Assembly (NCBI RefSeq): GCF_001302565.1
Contig: NZ_CP012750.1
Coordinates: forward strand, 992,001 to 1,056,000
DNA length: 64,000 bases
Direction: 5' to 3'
From: Glutamicibacter halophytocola
Lineage (GTDB): Bacteria > Actinomycetota > Actinomycetes > Actinomycetales > Micrococcaceae
The translations under genes and the position numbers were made by a program. The notes below the pieces were generated by a model, which worked only from the letters and a program-made list of their open reading frames with translations, was not told where the DNA came from and ran no database searches. Of the stretch, positions 11,917 through 18,954 are shown in pieces (within the stretch, counting starts at the first letter, position 1; each line of letters begins with the position of its first letter).

Positions 11917-13140
11917 ATGCTCATCAGCAATGCCCGCCCCTGGGCCGGCGACCCCAGCGATATCCTGGTCGAGGAGGGGAAGATCGCCTCGATCACCGCC
12001 CACGACCCATCGCGCCAGCTGGGCGCGGGAGATGTGGACGGCCGCGGCCGGATCCTGATCCCGGCCTTCTCGGACGTGCACGTCCACCTGGACTCCACCC
12101 GCATTGGCCTGCCCTTCCGCGAGCACACCGGCCGGCCGGGTGTCTGGGGGATGATGAGCAATGACCGGGAGAATTGGCGCGAGGCCGAAATCGGGATCAA
12201 CGAGCGCGTGGCTGGCACCCTGGAACGGATGATCGCTCGCGGCACCACCCGCGTGCGTTCCTTCGCCCAGGTGGATGTGGATACCAAGCTGGAAAAGTAC
12301 GAGGCCGTCGTCGCGGCGAAAGAGAAGTTCGCGAACGAGGCCGAGGTCCAGATCATGGTCTTCCCGCAGGCCGGCATCCTGCGCGAGCCGGGCACCGAAA
12401 GGTACCTGGAAGACGCGCTGAAGGCCGGCGCCGACGTGATGGGCGGCATCGACCCCTGCGAGCTGGACCGCGACCCGGTCCGGCACCTCGACGTGGTCTT
12501 CGGCCTGGCCGAGAAGTACCAGGTGGAGGTCGATATCCACCTGCACGAGCACGGCACCCAGGGGGTCTTCTCCGCGGAGCTGATCGCCGAGCGCACCCGA
12601 GCGCTGGGCATGCAGGGCAAGGTCAACCTGTCGCACGCCTATGAGCTGGGCAGCGTCAACGAGGCCACCAGCCGGCGGCTGGTCGACACCTTCGCCGAGC
12701 TGGACATCTCGTTGACCTCGGTGGCCCCGAGCACCTCGAACCACCTGCCGCTGGTGCAGCTCACCGAGGCCGGGGTGCGCTTCGGCCTGGGCGAAGACGG
12801 CCAGCGCGACTATTGGAGCCCGTACGGCAACTGCGACCTGCTGGATCGGACCTGGCAGCTGGCCTTCGTCAACGGCTTCCGCAAGGATGAGCTGATCGAG
12901 CACGCCCTGGCCGTGGCCACCATCGGCGGCGCCTCGATCATGAGCCACGAGGTGCCGCGCCTGGCATCGGTGGCCGACCGCCCGGGCGTGGCCCTGGGCG
13001 ACCGAGCCGAGCTGGTGCTGGTGGACGGCGAGAGCATCGCCTCCACCGTGATGGACCGCGGCACCGACCGCACCGTCATCCATGAAGGGCGCGTTGTCGC
13101 CGACGGGCTGAAGGTGCTCTCGGTGGCGGACAGCTACTAG
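11917..13140 (+). CDS. Cytosine-deaminase-like amidohydrolase
   Basis: Metal-dependent hydrolase of about 407 residues. The metal site is visible as HVHLD after the first strand (SDVHVHLDSTRIG), HLHEHGTQG, NLSHAYELG and the late Asp in LGEDGQRDYW, followed by SPYGNCDLLDR, a pattern of the CodA / N-isopropylammelide group. The ATG at 11917 has GAGAGGA 9 nt upstream; an in-frame ATG at 11893 lacks one. It probably deaminates or opens an N-heterocycle or amide whose product goes to the preceding cyclodeaminase-like enzyme; that order is inferred only from gene context. Confidence 0.85.
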   Translation: MLISNARPWAGDPSDILVEEGKIASITAHDPSRQLGAGDVDGRGRILIPAFSDVHVHLDSTRIGLPFREHTGRPGVWGMMSNDRENWREAEIGINERVAGTLERMIARGTTRVRSFAQVDVDTKLEKYEAVVAAKEKFANEAEVQIMVFPQAGILREPGTERYLEDALKAGADVMGGIDPCELDRDPVRHLDVVFGLAEKYQVEVDIHLHEHGTQGVFSAELIAERTRALGMQGKVNLSHAYELGSVNEATSRRLVDTFAELDISLTSVAPSTSNHLPLVQLTEAGVRFGLGEDGQRDYWSPYGNCDLLDRTWQLAFVNGFRKDELIEHALAVATIGGASIMSHEVPRLASVADRPGVALGDRAELVLVDGESIASTVMDRGTDRTVIHEGRVVADGLKVLSVADSY

Positions 13141-13732
13141 GAAAGGCGGATCAATGCCAATGGCCGGGCGGGAATGCGAGTCCCGTTGGCCGCTGCCGGA
13201 GCAGGACTTCGGCATCGGTCCCGTGGTGTAGATTTTGCGCTAGTGCGTGTGCCAGGTTCCCGGCTTTTTGATTCAGAAGCACCAGGGAAAATTGCCTGAG
13301 CTGGATGCCCTCATGAGTTGGGGAGAGCCGTTTGCCGCTCCGATCGCAACGCCATCATTTTGGTCCTCGCAACCGCTGGCAACGGTGGCCCGCGCACAGC
13401 CTTCCGGTTGCAGGCTGGAAGTGCTGCAACCGGACCTGGCGAACATGCCACCGCACACAAGACCTGAAGCCGATCCTGCCGCCACAGGTGCCTGCTTTTG
13501 GGCTAAACGCCATTCGTGGAGCCGGACCTTTCCTTGGGCTGCTGGCGGCAGGTCCGCTGATTCCGTGCGCTTCGGATTTCGAAGGACAGCACCTGGCCAC
13601 ACGTGGCTCGCCTGTAGTGGCATGTCCCCATTAATTGCGGCCTTCGTGCTTCCGATGGAGTGCGGAGCCTTGCCGCGCCGCAGCACTTCGTTCCCGATGT
13701 TCAGCGATCGGGGCGCTCTGAGCGTGCGGGTT
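13141..13732. other. Gap of about 590 nt without a convincing gene
   Basis: Frames on both strands are open for long runs (for example plus 13247-14047 and minus 13273-13974) but their translations are rich in Pro, Arg, Ser and Cys, carry no recognisable family and overlap a better candidate at the right end. A weak imperfect stem around 13160-13192 (GGGCGGGA ... TCCCG) could end the amidohydrolase transcript. I see nothing else. Confidence 0.5.
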
Positions 13733-13969
13733 CTAGGCGCCTTTTCTTTGACTTGTTCCGTAGAGCTCGTCGCTGATCTGGTCGATGAGTCCTTGAACCC
13801 GATGGGCTTTGTCTTGCCAGTATTTAGTACCCTCGTGAATCTGCGGGGTATCCGCGCTGGCGTTCGATTCGATGAGCTCAACGAAGTGATCCCGGTACGT
13901 GCAGAGGGACGTAAACAGGTCATCGAGCTGATCGTCATCAAGCTGAACGTGCAGCCACCTTCGAAGCAC
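13733..13969 (-). CDS. Small hypothetical protein downstream of hsp20
   Basis: A 78-residue product beginning at a GTG with AAGGAG 7 nt upstream (VLRRWLHVQLDDDQLDDLF). The composition is soluble and helix-like, with acidic and aromatic residues (TKYWQDKAHRVQGLIDQISDELYG), and no Cys or membrane segment. An earlier ATG at 13996 lacks a binding site. It is the last of three minus-strand genes that begin with hsp20, so it may be heat-induced with it. I do not recognise the family. Confidence 0.5.
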   Translation of the reverse strand: MLRRWLHVQLDDDQLDDLFTSLCTYRDHFVELIESNASADTPQIHEGTKYWQDKAHRVQGLIDQISDELYGTSQRKGA

Positions 13970-14057
13970 AGCATGGCTCCTTTCTGGTTGTGCCATCAGG
14001 GGTGCGCCCGGCGCTGTTCGGGCACACCCCTGGATGACCACTGGTGAGGTTCGCTCA

Positions 14058-14321
14058 TCAGGGACGGTGTGCTGGAGGTGAGCGGGAGTAGACCCTGAGC
14101 GGCTTGGATCTGCCCAATGTCTGTTCACTGGCCCTGGAATGGCTCGTTTCTTCCGGACACCGCTGACTGGGTCGCGGAACACCGTCGATCGCACTGCATT
14201 GGCGCGTCCGAGGCGGTTGGCCTTGACGGACTGCGGTGGATAGCTCGAGCTCGTACATGGCCAAAAGCAGTTCGTCATCAACGGCCAACGGGTGGAACGC
14301 CGGGTGTGTGAGATCAGGCAT
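14058..14321 (-). CDS. Small hypothetical protein directly after hsp20
   Basis: An 87-residue frame starting 40 nt after the hsp20 stop. The N-terminal half (HPAFHPLAVDDELLLAMYELEL) looks like a real protein; the C-terminal half is rich in Pro, Arg and Ser and may be read in the wrong frame, which would mean a frameshift or an early true end. A GGAG sits about 10 nt ahead of the ATG. No family recognised. Confidence 0.4.
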   Translation of the reverse strand: MPDLTHPAFHPLAVDDELLLAMYELELSTAVRQGQPPRTRQCSAIDGVPRPSQRCPEETSHSRASEQTLGRSKPLRVYSRSPPAHRP

Positions 14322-14362
14322 GGCGCATCATCTCCATACATGTTCACAGGGAGCCCGCAGGG

Positions 14363-14797
14363 CTAGCTGGTGATTTCTTTCGGATCCTCGGTGCGCTTGG
14401 CTGCGGCGACTTGGATGCGGCGGGGCTTGGCGCTCTCGGCGAGGGCGATGTCCAGGCGCAGCACCCCATCAACGTAGGTGGCCTGAATGCTTTCGGCATC
14501 CAAGTGGTCGCCGAGCACAAGCTCTCGGGTGAAGTGGCCCCACAAGCGTTCCGAGCCGGTGAGATGTTGCCGGCCTTCGGGCTTGGCACGTTCAGCGCGG
14601 ATCGTCAGGATGTTCTTTTCCACTGCCATGTCTATCTGGTCAGCGTCGACCCCCGGGAGGTCGAATTCAGCATGGAAGCCTTCGTTGTCCCTCCACGCCT
14701 CCATGGGCATCGGATGGACTGGCTCGGTGCTGAGCTGGGTGTTGAAAGCACGCTGTACCAGGCGGTCGAAATCGCGAAGTACCTCGGTCTGCATCAT
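14363..14797 (-). CDS. Hsp20 / alpha-crystallin small heat shock protein
   Basis: ATP-independent chaperone that holds unfolding proteins. The 144-residue product has the alpha-crystallin domain from about residue 30 to 130: MEAWRDNEGFHAEFDLPGVDADQIDMAVE, then LTIRAER, FTRELVLGDHLD and YVDGVLRLDIALAE (the GVLxLxIP-like end), and a short C-terminal tail. AAAGGA lies about 10 nt ahead of the ATG. It is transcribed divergently from an HspR-like regulator, with an inverted repeat in the shared promoter, so heat control by that regulator is likely. Confidence 0.95.
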   Translation of the reverse strand: MMQTEVLRDFDRLVQRAFNTQLSTEPVHPMPMEAWRDNEGFHAEFDLPGVDADQIDMAVEKNILTIRAERAKPEGRQHLTGSERLWGHFTRELVLGDHLDAESIQATYVDGVLRLDIALAESAKPRRIQVAAAKRTEDPKEITS

Positions 14798-14849
14798 CTG
14801 AACTCATTCCTTTCTCGCTTGGCGGTTTGTGATGGTGCAATTCACTTTC

Positions 14850-14869
14850 CGCTAGATCTATGTCTAGCG
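14850..14869. promoter_or_regulatory. Inverted repeat between hsp20 and the MerR/HspR-like gene
   Basis: CGCTAGA, a 6-nt spacer, TCTAGCG forms a perfect 7-6-7 inverted repeat in the divergent promoter region. It is the best candidate operator for the adjacent regulator. It does not match the classical HAIR consensus (CTTGAGT-N7-ACTCAAG). Confidence 0.6.
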
Positions 14870-14924
14870 ATGTAGATTTTATAGCATGGAGTTCAGGGGC
14901 AGGCAAGCAACTTGAGGGGAAAAA

Positions 14925-15218
14925 GTGGCAAAAAATTCTGCGGCTGTCGGCAGTGTTATTCCTTCGTATTCAATCGCCATGGCAGCTAGGAGCGTGGGGG
15001 TAAGCGTGCAGACAGTCAGGCTCTATGAGCTGCGTGGCTTGATCTCCCCGGGGCGTACCGCTGGCGGTACCCGAAGGTACCGCGAGGAAGATTTGGCAAG
15101 GCTGAAACAGATTTCTGTGCTGACCGATCGCGGAGTGAATTTGGCAGGTATTGGCATCATTCTGGACCTGGAAGCTGAAAATGATGCGCTGAGAAACCGG
15201 TTGGATGCCCGGCCCTAG
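14925..15218 (+). CDS. HspR-like MerR-family heat-shock regulator
   Basis: A 97-residue protein made of a MerR winged helix-turn-helix only: YSIAMAARSVGVSVQTVRLYELRGLI, then the wing GRTAGGTRRYREEDL, then DRGVNLAGIGIILDLEAEN. The GVNLAGI segment and the short length without an effector domain are typical of HspR, which represses chaperone genes with DnaK as co-repressor. Here the divergent neighbour is hsp20 and not dnaK, so this is probably a dedicated hsp20 regulator. AGGGG lies 9-13 nt ahead of the GTG/ATG start region. Confidence 0.82.
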   Translation: MAKNSAAVGSVIPSYSIAMAARSVGVSVQTVRLYELRGLISPGRTAGGTRRYREEDLARLKQISVLTDRGVNLAGIGIILDLEAENDALRNRLDARP

Positions 15219-15587
15219 AGCAAGGGTGCAGGCTGAACAACAATCCCGGAGGAACAGTGCGCCTTCCATCTGCGTCAACTGCGGAACTCGATGACCGCGG
15301 AAGGCCCATCGGGCCAAGCAGGGCCGGCCTGCCGAACCTGCCAGGGCCTTGGGGCGGTATCGAACTAGGCGCTGCGGCATTTTTGCTGGCGGACCTGCGC
15401 TGCCAGTGGCCGGGCTTCGGGCAAACAGATCCCAGGATACGGGCAAATCGCCGACTCGCGGAGGGAAAATCCTGGGATAGAAGTGCATCAATCCGGCATC
15501 CCGGACAATAGGTGCGTTGTGGCCCACATTAACCCCGGAGCATCGGCTTAGATGGTTCAAAGTCACTATGCACAAAGGGGTTGCACC
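15219..15587. other. Leader region ahead of the YjiH-type gene, no confident gene
   Basis: A short frame at 15257-15511 has GGAGGA just upstream of its GTG, but the spacing (3-4 nt) is poor and the 84-residue product has no recognisable features. Small GC hairpins (GGCCCATCGGGCC near 15303-15315) are present. The region most likely holds the YjiH promoter and a 5' leader. Confidence 0.4.
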
Positions 15588-16910
15588 ATGCCGAGCACCG
15601 TAGAAACCAGGGAACCGACCAAGCCGTGGGATGTGCTGAGGTTTGTCCTCTATAGCGGGGTCGGCATTGCCGTATTCTTCGTGCCGGTCACCCTCAACGG
15701 CAAGAGCACTATCGCTCTGGATCACATTGTTTCCTGGGTCCGCGAAGCCATTGGCGCCGGCGTGCCCTATTACATCCTGGCGCTGCTGGCCGCCGGCACC
15801 ATCATGCCCTTCGCCACCGGCGGCTGGCGCACCTCGCCCCTGCGCGGCGTCTTTGCCTTCGCCAATGTGGTGGGCCTGGCCGTCGGCGCGGGGCTGGTCT
15901 TCGGGTTCGGTCCGGCCTGGCTGATGGAAAAGGACATGGGCCCGTTCCTGCTTAATTCCCTGGTGGTTCCGGTGGGGCTGATTGTGCCGATCGGCGCAAT
16001 CTTCCTGGCCATGCTGGTCAGCTACGGGCTGATGGAATTCATCGGGGTCTTCTGCCAGCCGATCATGAAACCGCTGTGGCGCACGCCCGGCCGTTCCGCG
16101 GTTGACGCGGTGGCCTCCTTCGTCGGCTCCTACTCGCTGGGCCTGCTGCTGACCGACCGCATGTACCGCTCTGGGCGCTATACCGGGCGCGAAGCGGCCA
16201 TTATCGCCACCGGGTTCTCCACGGTCTCCGCCAGCTTCATGGTGATCGTGGCCAAGGCGCTGGATCTGATGGAGCACTGGAGCACCTACTTCTGGCTCGC
16301 CCTGGTGGTGACCTTTGCGGTCACCGCGATCTCGGTGCGGATCCCGCCGCTCTCGCGCATCCCGGATGACACCTACCAGAACATCGAGCACATCCCGGAA
16401 GAAAAGGTCACCGGCAACCGCTTTGCCAAGGCCTTCGGCGAAGCCATGCTGGCTTTGCACAGGGCGCCGGGACTGTGGCGCAATATCGGAGAGAACATCC
16501 TGGACGGGTTGAAGATGGCGATGGCGATCCTGCCCTCGATCCTCTCCATCGGCCTGCTGGGACTGGTGCTGGCCCGGTTCACCCCGGTCTTCACCTGGCT
16601 GGGGTACCTCTTCGCGCCGTTCGCCTGGGTGGTAGGACTGGATGACCCGTTGCTGGCCGGCAAGGCCTCGGCCACCGGCATCGCCGAAATGTTCCTTCCC
16701 GCCACCCTGGCCGCAGGCCACGAGTCCTTGGAACTTCGCATGGTCATCGCCATTATCTGCGTCTCGGCGATCATCTTCTTCTCCGCCCTGGTGCCGTGCA
16801 TTCTGGCCACCAGCATCCCGGTGAAGCTGTGGCAGATGGTGGTGATCTGGTTCCAGCGCGTGGCGTTGAGCATCCTGATTGCCACCCCGCTGGTGAACCT
16901 GGTCCTCTAG
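15588..16910 (+). CDS. YjiH family membrane protein (nucleoside-recognition / gate domain)
   Basis: A 440-residue polytopic protein with about ten to twelve hydrophobic segments and two gate-type repeats (EFIGVFCQPIMKPLWRTPGRSAVDAVASFVGSYS and the later LLAGKASATGIAEMFLPA). YjiH family proteins share the gate domain with spore-maturation proteins SpmA/B and nucleoside transporters; the transported substrate is not established. The ATG at 15588 has AGGGG 7 nt upstream and is preferred to the in-frame ATG at 15552. The neighbours give no substrate clue. Confidence 0.85.
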   Translation: MPSTVETREPTKPWDVLRFVLYSGVGIAVFFVPVTLNGKSTIALDHIVSWVREAIGAGVPYYILALLAAGTIMPFATGGWRTSPLRGVFAFANVVGLAVGAGLVFGFGPAWLMEKDMGPFLLNSLVVPVGLIVPIGAIFLAMLVSYGLMEFIGVFCQPIMKPLWRTPGRSAVDAVASFVGSYSLGLLLTDRMYRSGRYTGREAAIIATGFSTVSASFMVIVAKALDLMEHWSTYFWLALVVTFAVTAISVRIPPLSRIPDDTYQNIEHIPEEKVTGNRFAKAFGEAMLALHRAPGLWRNIGENILDGLKMAMAILPSILSIGLLGLVLARFTPVFTWLGYLFAPFAWVVGLDDPLLAGKASATGIAEMFLPATLAAGHESLELRMVIAIICVSAIIFFSALVPCILATSIPVKLWQMVVIWFQRVALSILIATPLVNLVL

Positions 16911-16935
16911 CGGTGTCCCGCGGGAAGCCGGCCTC

Positions 16936-17301
16936 CTAGTAGCCTTCGTGCATCGCCGCCAGGTCTTCCAGGCCCGGCAGGTGGTAGCCGAGGTGCTCAT
17001 CCCAGGGGACATCGATCTCGTCGAGTGAGACGTCCCATTGGGCCTCGGGCAGGGCCTGGCGCAGCGCGGTCAGCGCCGCCAGCCAGTGCAGCAGGCTGGG
17101 GGCCATATCCACGGGGTCCGGGGAGATCTTGGTGGAGCCGTTGAGCACCTCGTTGTCGCGCTGGGCCGGATAGAAATACAACGTCTCGCCGTCGAATTCG
17201 AAGGCATCGTTATGGCTGCGGGCCAGGGCCATCAACTGCTGGTGCTCGTCCTCGCTCAGGGCGGTGGCGCGGGTTGCGGTGTAGTACAGGGAAGTCGACA
17301 T
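16936..17301 (-). CDS. Conserved hypothetical protein
   Basis: A 121-residue soluble acidic protein with several Trp and His (DVSLDEIDVPWDEHLGYHLPGL), convergent with the YjiH-type gene with 25 nt between. The codon usage is like its neighbours, and the internal pattern FDGETLYFYPAQRDNEVLNG looks structured. No domain or catalytic motif is recognised; it resembles short uncharacterised proteins of Micrococcaceae. Confidence 0.65.
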   Translation of the reverse strand: MSTSLYYTATRATALSEDEHQQLMALARSHNDAFEFDGETLYFYPAQRDNEVLNGSTKISPDPVDMAPSLLHWLAALTALRQALPEAQWDVSLDEIDVPWDEHLGYHLPGLEDLAAMHEGY

Positions 17302-17377
17302 GCACCTAGCCTAGGCGATCACCAGCAGCAGCCCGGACCCAGGGCCGGCGCGTGCTTACAGGCATCGGCCATTAGGT

Positions 17378-17668
17378 GTGCCAAATAAGCGCAATGCTGG
17401 GACTTCTGCCAACCAGGGCACTCGCATTGGCCCGCATGCCGACCCGATCCGCACGCTCATCATGAATTGCGATGGCCGTGGCATCACCCGTGTGGTGCTC
17501 GCGGGGCGAGCCATCATCGAGGAGGCGCAGATCAAGACCGTGGACACCGGCGATTACCAGCAGCGTGCCCAGTCATTCCTGGAGAAGTGCATGGCGTCCT
17601 TCAGCAACAGCGACTACAAGCGACGCCCCGCCAGCGAGCTGTTCCCGCTGGGCTTCCCGGTGCGCTAG
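17378..17668 (+). pseudogene. C-terminal remnant of a chlorohydrolase-type amidohydrolase
   Basis: From about 17417 the frame reads like the last 80 residues of an AtzA/TrzN/guanine-deaminase-type amidohydrolase: GPHADPIRTLIMN, then RGITRVVLAGRAIIEE (the strand that returns to the small composite domain) and a C-terminal helix ending KRRPASELFPLGFPVR. The metal-binding barrel is missing and upstream sequence contains no matching frame, so this is a decayed or truncated gene. A short frame beginning GTG at 17378 could still be translated but would not be an enzyme. Confidence 0.6.
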
Positions 17669-17677
17669 GGATCCGCG

Positions 17678-18130
17678 CTAGAGCGCCGAGGCGCCCACCA
17701 GGTAGGCATTGCGCACCCGGATCAGCTTCGGCATGTACCAGCCGAGCACCAGGCGCTCGACCAGCCAGCCCAGCGGGCCAAGCGGGGCTTCGAAATGGAT
17801 CTTGTCCACCATGATCGTGCCTTCGCTGCCGTCGTAGAACTCATGGACATGGTGGAATTTCTTGAAGGGGCCTTTGACCTGCTGATCAGTGAAGGCCGCA
17901 GGAGCGTCCAGTTCACTGATTTCCGAGGTCATGCGCACGGGGACGCCAAAATGCCTGGCGCGCCAGGTGACCTGTTCGCCGAGGGAAATCTGCCCGCTGG
18001 TCACCCCGCCGATGGCCTGTTCCGCGGAATCCGCCATCGAAGAGGCATGCGTGTCGATGCTCAGGGATTTCTCGAAGAGCTCCTGTCGAGGCATCGTAGT
18101 CCTGGTGAAGCATTCGAAGTAGACGGCCAT
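17678..18130 (-). CDS. SRPBCC family protein (START-like fold)
   Basis: A 150-residue protein with the pattern of polyketide-cyclase/SRPBCC ligand-binding domains: an initial strand (AVYFECFTRTTMPRQELFEKSLS), the inner segment ISLGEQVTWRARHFGVPVRMTSEI, and the terminal helix LGPLGWLVERLVLGWYMPKLIRVRN. Such proteins bind hydrophobic ligands or act as cyclases; no catalytic residue can be named. It lies 38 nt downstream of an FMN reductase gene on the same strand and may be co-transcribed. Confidence 0.82.
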   Translation of the reverse strand: MAVYFECFTRTTMPRQELFEKSLSIDTHASSMADSAEQAIGGVTSGQISLGEQVTWRARHFGVPVRMTSEISELDAPAAFTDQQVKGPFKKFHHVHEFYDGSEGTIMVDKIHFEAPLGPLGWLVERLVLGWYMPKLIRVRNAYLVGASAL

Positions 18131-18168
18131 GGCATCAGTGTGCCATAGTCCCGGCCTTGCCTCGCACG

Positions 18169-18756
18169 CTACGCCGTGTCGCCGATGTGCCCGGCCGCGC
18201 CGGTATCCAGCACGCGCTCGACAAAGGCCGCGTATTCGTCGATGTAGTGCTGCAGGAACTCGCGGGTGCGCGCGTCAGTGACGTTGCCCTGCGCGTCGAA
18301 GGCGCCGGCGTCATAGTGCACGTAGGCCTCCGGGGCGTTGAGCTGCGGCACATTCAGGAAGCTGAGCACGCTGCGCATCGAGGACTGCATTACCGCGGTG
18401 CCGATGGCACCAGGGGAGGCGCCGATGATGCCGGTGGGCTTGCGGGCAAAGGAATTTGTGCCCCAGGGGCGCGAGGCCCAGTCGATGGCGTTCTTCAGCC
18501 CGCCAGGAATGGAGCGGTTGTATTCGGGGGAGACGATCAGCAGCCCATCCGAGCCCTCGATGGCCCGCTTCAGCGCGGTGCCCTCCGGCGGGTAGTTTTC
18601 GTCGTAGTCGTAGCTGTAGAGCGGCAGGTCCTTGATCGGAATTTCGGTGAAGCTCAAGTTGGCCGGAGCCAGCCCGATCAGGGCGTGGGCGAGGGTCCGG
18701 TTGATTGAATTCTTGGCCAGGGATCCCACGATGTAGCCGATGTTGTAAGTAGCCAT
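18169..18756 (-). CDS. NADPH-dependent FMN reductase
   Basis: Flavodoxin-like oxidoreductase of about 195 residues. Motifs are the phosphate-binding start IGYIVGSLAKNSINRTLA, the middle SDGLLIVSPEYNRSIPGGLKNAIDWASRP (the PEYNxSxPGxLKNAIDW signature of the family) and GIIGASPGAIGTA. It reduces flavins, quinones or azo compounds with NADPH. An in-frame GTG 15 nt further upstream (18771) exists, but the MATYNIGYI start fits the family. It is followed by the SRPBCC gene. Confidence 0.92.
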   Translation of the reverse strand: MATYNIGYIVGSLAKNSINRTLAHALIGLAPANLSFTEIPIKDLPLYSYDYDENYPPEGTALKRAIEGSDGLLIVSPEYNRSIPGGLKNAIDWASRPWGTNSFARKPTGIIGASPGAIGTAVMQSSMRSVLSFLNVPQLNAPEAYVHYDAGAFDAQGNVTDARTREFLQHYIDEYAAFVERVLDTGAAGHIGDTA

Positions 18757-18905
18757 GGTTGCATTCAACACGTCTTGCGATGCGCTGTCCAGGGCTGGTC
18801 AGCCAGCTGAGAAGGCTGGAATTCCAGGACCGGCTAGTGGGCCAATGACCCGATGGATTGCGATCAACGCGGAGGCCAGCATCGTTGCCGGCACAACTTC
18901 GCAGT

Positions 18906-18945
18906 GGGCCGCGGGCGACGGAGCAGGCACCGTGGCCCGCGGCCC
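18906..18945 (-). terminator. Stem-loop after the Tat-exported amidohydrolase gene
   Basis: GGGCCGCGGG (18906-18915) and CCCGCGGCCC (18936-18945) form a perfect 10-bp stem with a 20-nt loop, starting 9 nt beyond the stop codon of the minus-strand gene. A U-run is lacking, so it may stop transcription weakly or act as a 3' stabiliser. Confidence 0.55.
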
Positions 18946-18954
18946 GCTCTTGCT

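Noticed and set aside
11764..13215. Long minus-strand open frame opposite the cytosine-deaminase-like gene
   Set aside because: Composition rich in Gly, Ala, His and Gln typical of antisense frames; the plus-strand product has a metal site.
13247..14047. 266-residue plus-strand frame in the gap before hsp20
   Set aside because: Mixed, Ser/Pro/Trp-rich, no family; the opposite-strand small gene with AAGGAG is better.
15257..15511. 84-residue frame with GGAGGA directly ahead
   Set aside because: Spacing of only 3-4 nt and product without any recognisable pattern; kept as leader region.
14970..17012. 680-residue minus-strand frame opposite the YjiH-type and HspR-like genes
   Set aside because: No recognisable domain; both plus-strand genes overlapping it are clear.
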